The notes under the pieces are model-generated. The model did not search any database and had not been told where the DNA came from. It was given only the letters and a program-made list of their open reading frames with translations. The translations under genes were made by a program, and so were the position numbers. Below, piece by piece: positions 63,110 through 64,000 of a stretch of 64,000 nt of DNA (position 1 is its first letter; each line of letters begins with the position of its first letter). Source of the DNA: Cryobacterium ruanii (lineage in GTDB: Bacteria; Actinomycetota; Actinomycetes; Actinomycetales; Microbacteriaceae); contig NZ_SOHK01000014.1 in assembly GCF_004404055.1 (NCBI RefSeq), positions 1 through 64,000 on the forward strand. Direction: 5' to 3'.

Positions 63110-63199
63110 GCGAGATGCCAACTATGGCCGCAGGTGTTCTGGTGAGGTGCCATTTTTGGCCTCGTGGCGAGCGTCCTGGGGCTAAAGGTGGCATCTCGC
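63110..63199. repeat. Palindromic intergenic element, family B
   Basis: GCGAGATGCCA (63110-63120) and TGGCATCTCGC (63189-63199) are perfect 11-bp inverted arms; inward, the two sides go on matching imperfectly (CT.T.GCC.CAGG). Total 90 bp, between deoA and the aldo/keto reductase. It is unrelated in sequence to families A and C. Confidence 0.75.
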
Positions 63200-63294
63200 C
63201 TGGATCGGGCAGTGCTCAGCTGAGATCGCCAGGATGGCGCCCATAGCGCAGCCGCCATCCCATAAGGGTTCGGCCGCGAAGCGCACCCGGTGCC

Positions 63295-63306
63295 TAAGCT
63301 GGGGAT
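63295..63306 (+). promoter_or_regulatory. Leaderless promoter -10 (TAAGCT-N6-ATG) for the aldo/keto reductase
   Basis: TAAGCT at 63295-63300, GGGGAT, then ATG 63307. Confidence 0.6.
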
Positions 63307-64000
63307 ATGCAAAAACGCACCCTCGGACGAACTGGCCGCACTGTTTCCGTGATCGGCCTCGGTACCTGGCAGCTCGGTGGCGACTGGGGCGCCGTGTCTG
63401 ACTCCGACGCGACCGCAGTGCTCGCGGCATCCGCTGATGCCGGTGTCACCTTTTTCGACACAGCGGATGTCTACGGTGACGGCCGCAGCGAGCGGCTGAT
63501 CGGGCATTTTCTGGCCCATGACGCGCTTGGTGCCGAGATCACCGTCGCCACCAAGATGGGCCGCCGCGTCGAACAACTGCCCGAGAACTTCGTTCTCGCC
63601 AATTTTCGGGAGTGGACCGACCGGTCTCGGGCCAACCTCGGTATGGACACCCTCGATCTCGTGCAGCTGCACTGTCCGCCAAGCGAGGTCTTCGACTCCG
63701 GCGAGGTCTACGACGCGCTCGACACCCTCGTCGACGAGGGTGTCATCGCCAACTACGGTGTGAGCGTGGAGACCTGCGATCAGGCCCTCGCCGCGATCAG
63801 CCATCCGGGCGTCGCCACCGTGCAGATCATTGTGAACGCCTTTCGGCTCAAGCCGCTCGACGAGGTGCTGCCGGCCGCTCGCGCCGCCGGGGTTGGCATT
63901 ATCGCCAGGGTTCCGCTGGCGAGCGGGCTACTGACCGGCAAATACACCGTTGACACGGTCTTCGCCGAGAGCGACCACCGCAACTTTAACCGCGACGGCA
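63307..64000 (+). CDS. Aldo/keto reductase (N-terminal part, cut by window edge)
   Basis: The frame is open from ATG 63307 to the window end (231 codons). It starts MQKRTLGRTGRTVSVIGLGT; the catalytic Asp-Tyr pair is FFDTADVYGDGRSERLIG, Lys is in VATKMGRR, and the His is in LVQLHCPPSEVF. This is the general NAD(P)H-dependent aldo/keto reductase (beta-8 alpha-8 barrel) family, usual length about 310-330, so roughly 90 residues are missing to the right. The substrate is unknown. Confidence 0.9.
   Translation, partial: MQKRTLGRTGRTVSVIGLGTWQLGGDWGAVSDSDATAVLAASADAGVTFFDTADVYGDGRSERLIGHFLAHDALGAEITVATKMGRRVEQLPENFVLANFREWTDRSRANLGMDTLDLVQLHCPPSEVFDSGEVYDALDTLVDEGVIANYGVSVETCDQALAAISHPGVATVQIIVNAFRLKPLDEVLPAARAAGVGIIARVPLASGLLTGKYTVDTVFAESDHRNFNRDG

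Overview
The window is a stretch of a high-G+C (about 65 % by eye) actinobacterial chromosome, most like Microbacteriaceae. Supporting signs are a GTP-type PEP carboxykinase beside a RamB-type XRE/ImmA regulator, an ECF sigma factor with a RskA-like anti-sigma, an FMN riboswitch in front of ribD-ribE-ribBA-ribH, and many genes that look leaderless (TANNNT, exactly 6 nt, then ATG/GTG). The family assignment is inference; no rRNA or tRNA is present to confirm it. Apart from an IS110-type transposase tail at the left edge, the content is chromosomal metabolism rather than phage, plasmid or CRISPR.

Layout. 1-97: IS110 transposase C-terminus. 313-6749 (-): homoprotocatechuate meta-cleavage operon hpaG*-gntR-hpaE-hpaD-hpaH-hpaI, in which hpaG* is a FAH-RraA fusion; a divergent succinate-semialdehyde dehydrogenase (6960-8441) consumes the end product. 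8637-11489: ECF sigma, anti-sigma and a secreted DUF4397 repeat protein. 11696-14888: SpoU methyltransferase, thiolase, SDR dehydrogenase, small membrane protein. 14893-16898 (-): agmatine deiminase and N-carbamoylputrescine amidase (agmatine to putrescine). 16954-20424: RamB-like regulator divergent from pckG. 20504-28178: ROK regulator, sugar ABC importer and GH38 alpha-mannosidase. 28269-32907: an ABC exporter and a three-gene DrrA/NodI-type ABC system. 32979-34331: MHS-family symporter. 34485-38585 (-): riboflavin operon under an FMN riboswitch, plus a small membrane protein. 38647-44018: SorC-type regulator divergent from glpD-glpF-glpK. 44019-48775: HAD hydrolase, truncated acetyltransferase, trpS, exodeoxyribonuclease III, YihY protein. 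48848-52331 (-): sdhCDAB. 52442-54830: GT4 mannosyltransferase divergent from mannose-1-phosphate guanylyltransferase. 54873-63079: nucleoside uptake and salvage (two BMP lipoproteins, ATPase, two permeases, cytidine deaminase, thymidine phosphorylase). 63307-64000: start of an aldo/keto reductase.

How the genes fit together. Several loci are self-contained modules: aromatic acid to pyruvate plus succinic semialdehyde to succinate; import and trimming of mannosides; glycerol uptake and oxidation; nucleoside import and breakdown. Succinate dehydrogenase and PEP carboxykinase link their products to the TCA cycle and gluconeogenesis.

Most interesting signals: (i) the FAH-RraA fusion, which carries a complete D-X20-R-D motif in an operon with no separate hpaF; (ii) a strong excess of the 7-mer CGGATGC/GCATCCG, about 65 copies by eye against about 14 expected; (iii) three families of 55-98 bp palindromic intergenic elements, one next to a truncated acetyltransferase; (iv) a 51-nt hairpin in the ECF sigma leader; (v) a shared operator candidate TGCACGWATGTKCA in front of glpD and glpF; (vi) an ATAGGC microsatellite between glpF and glpK.
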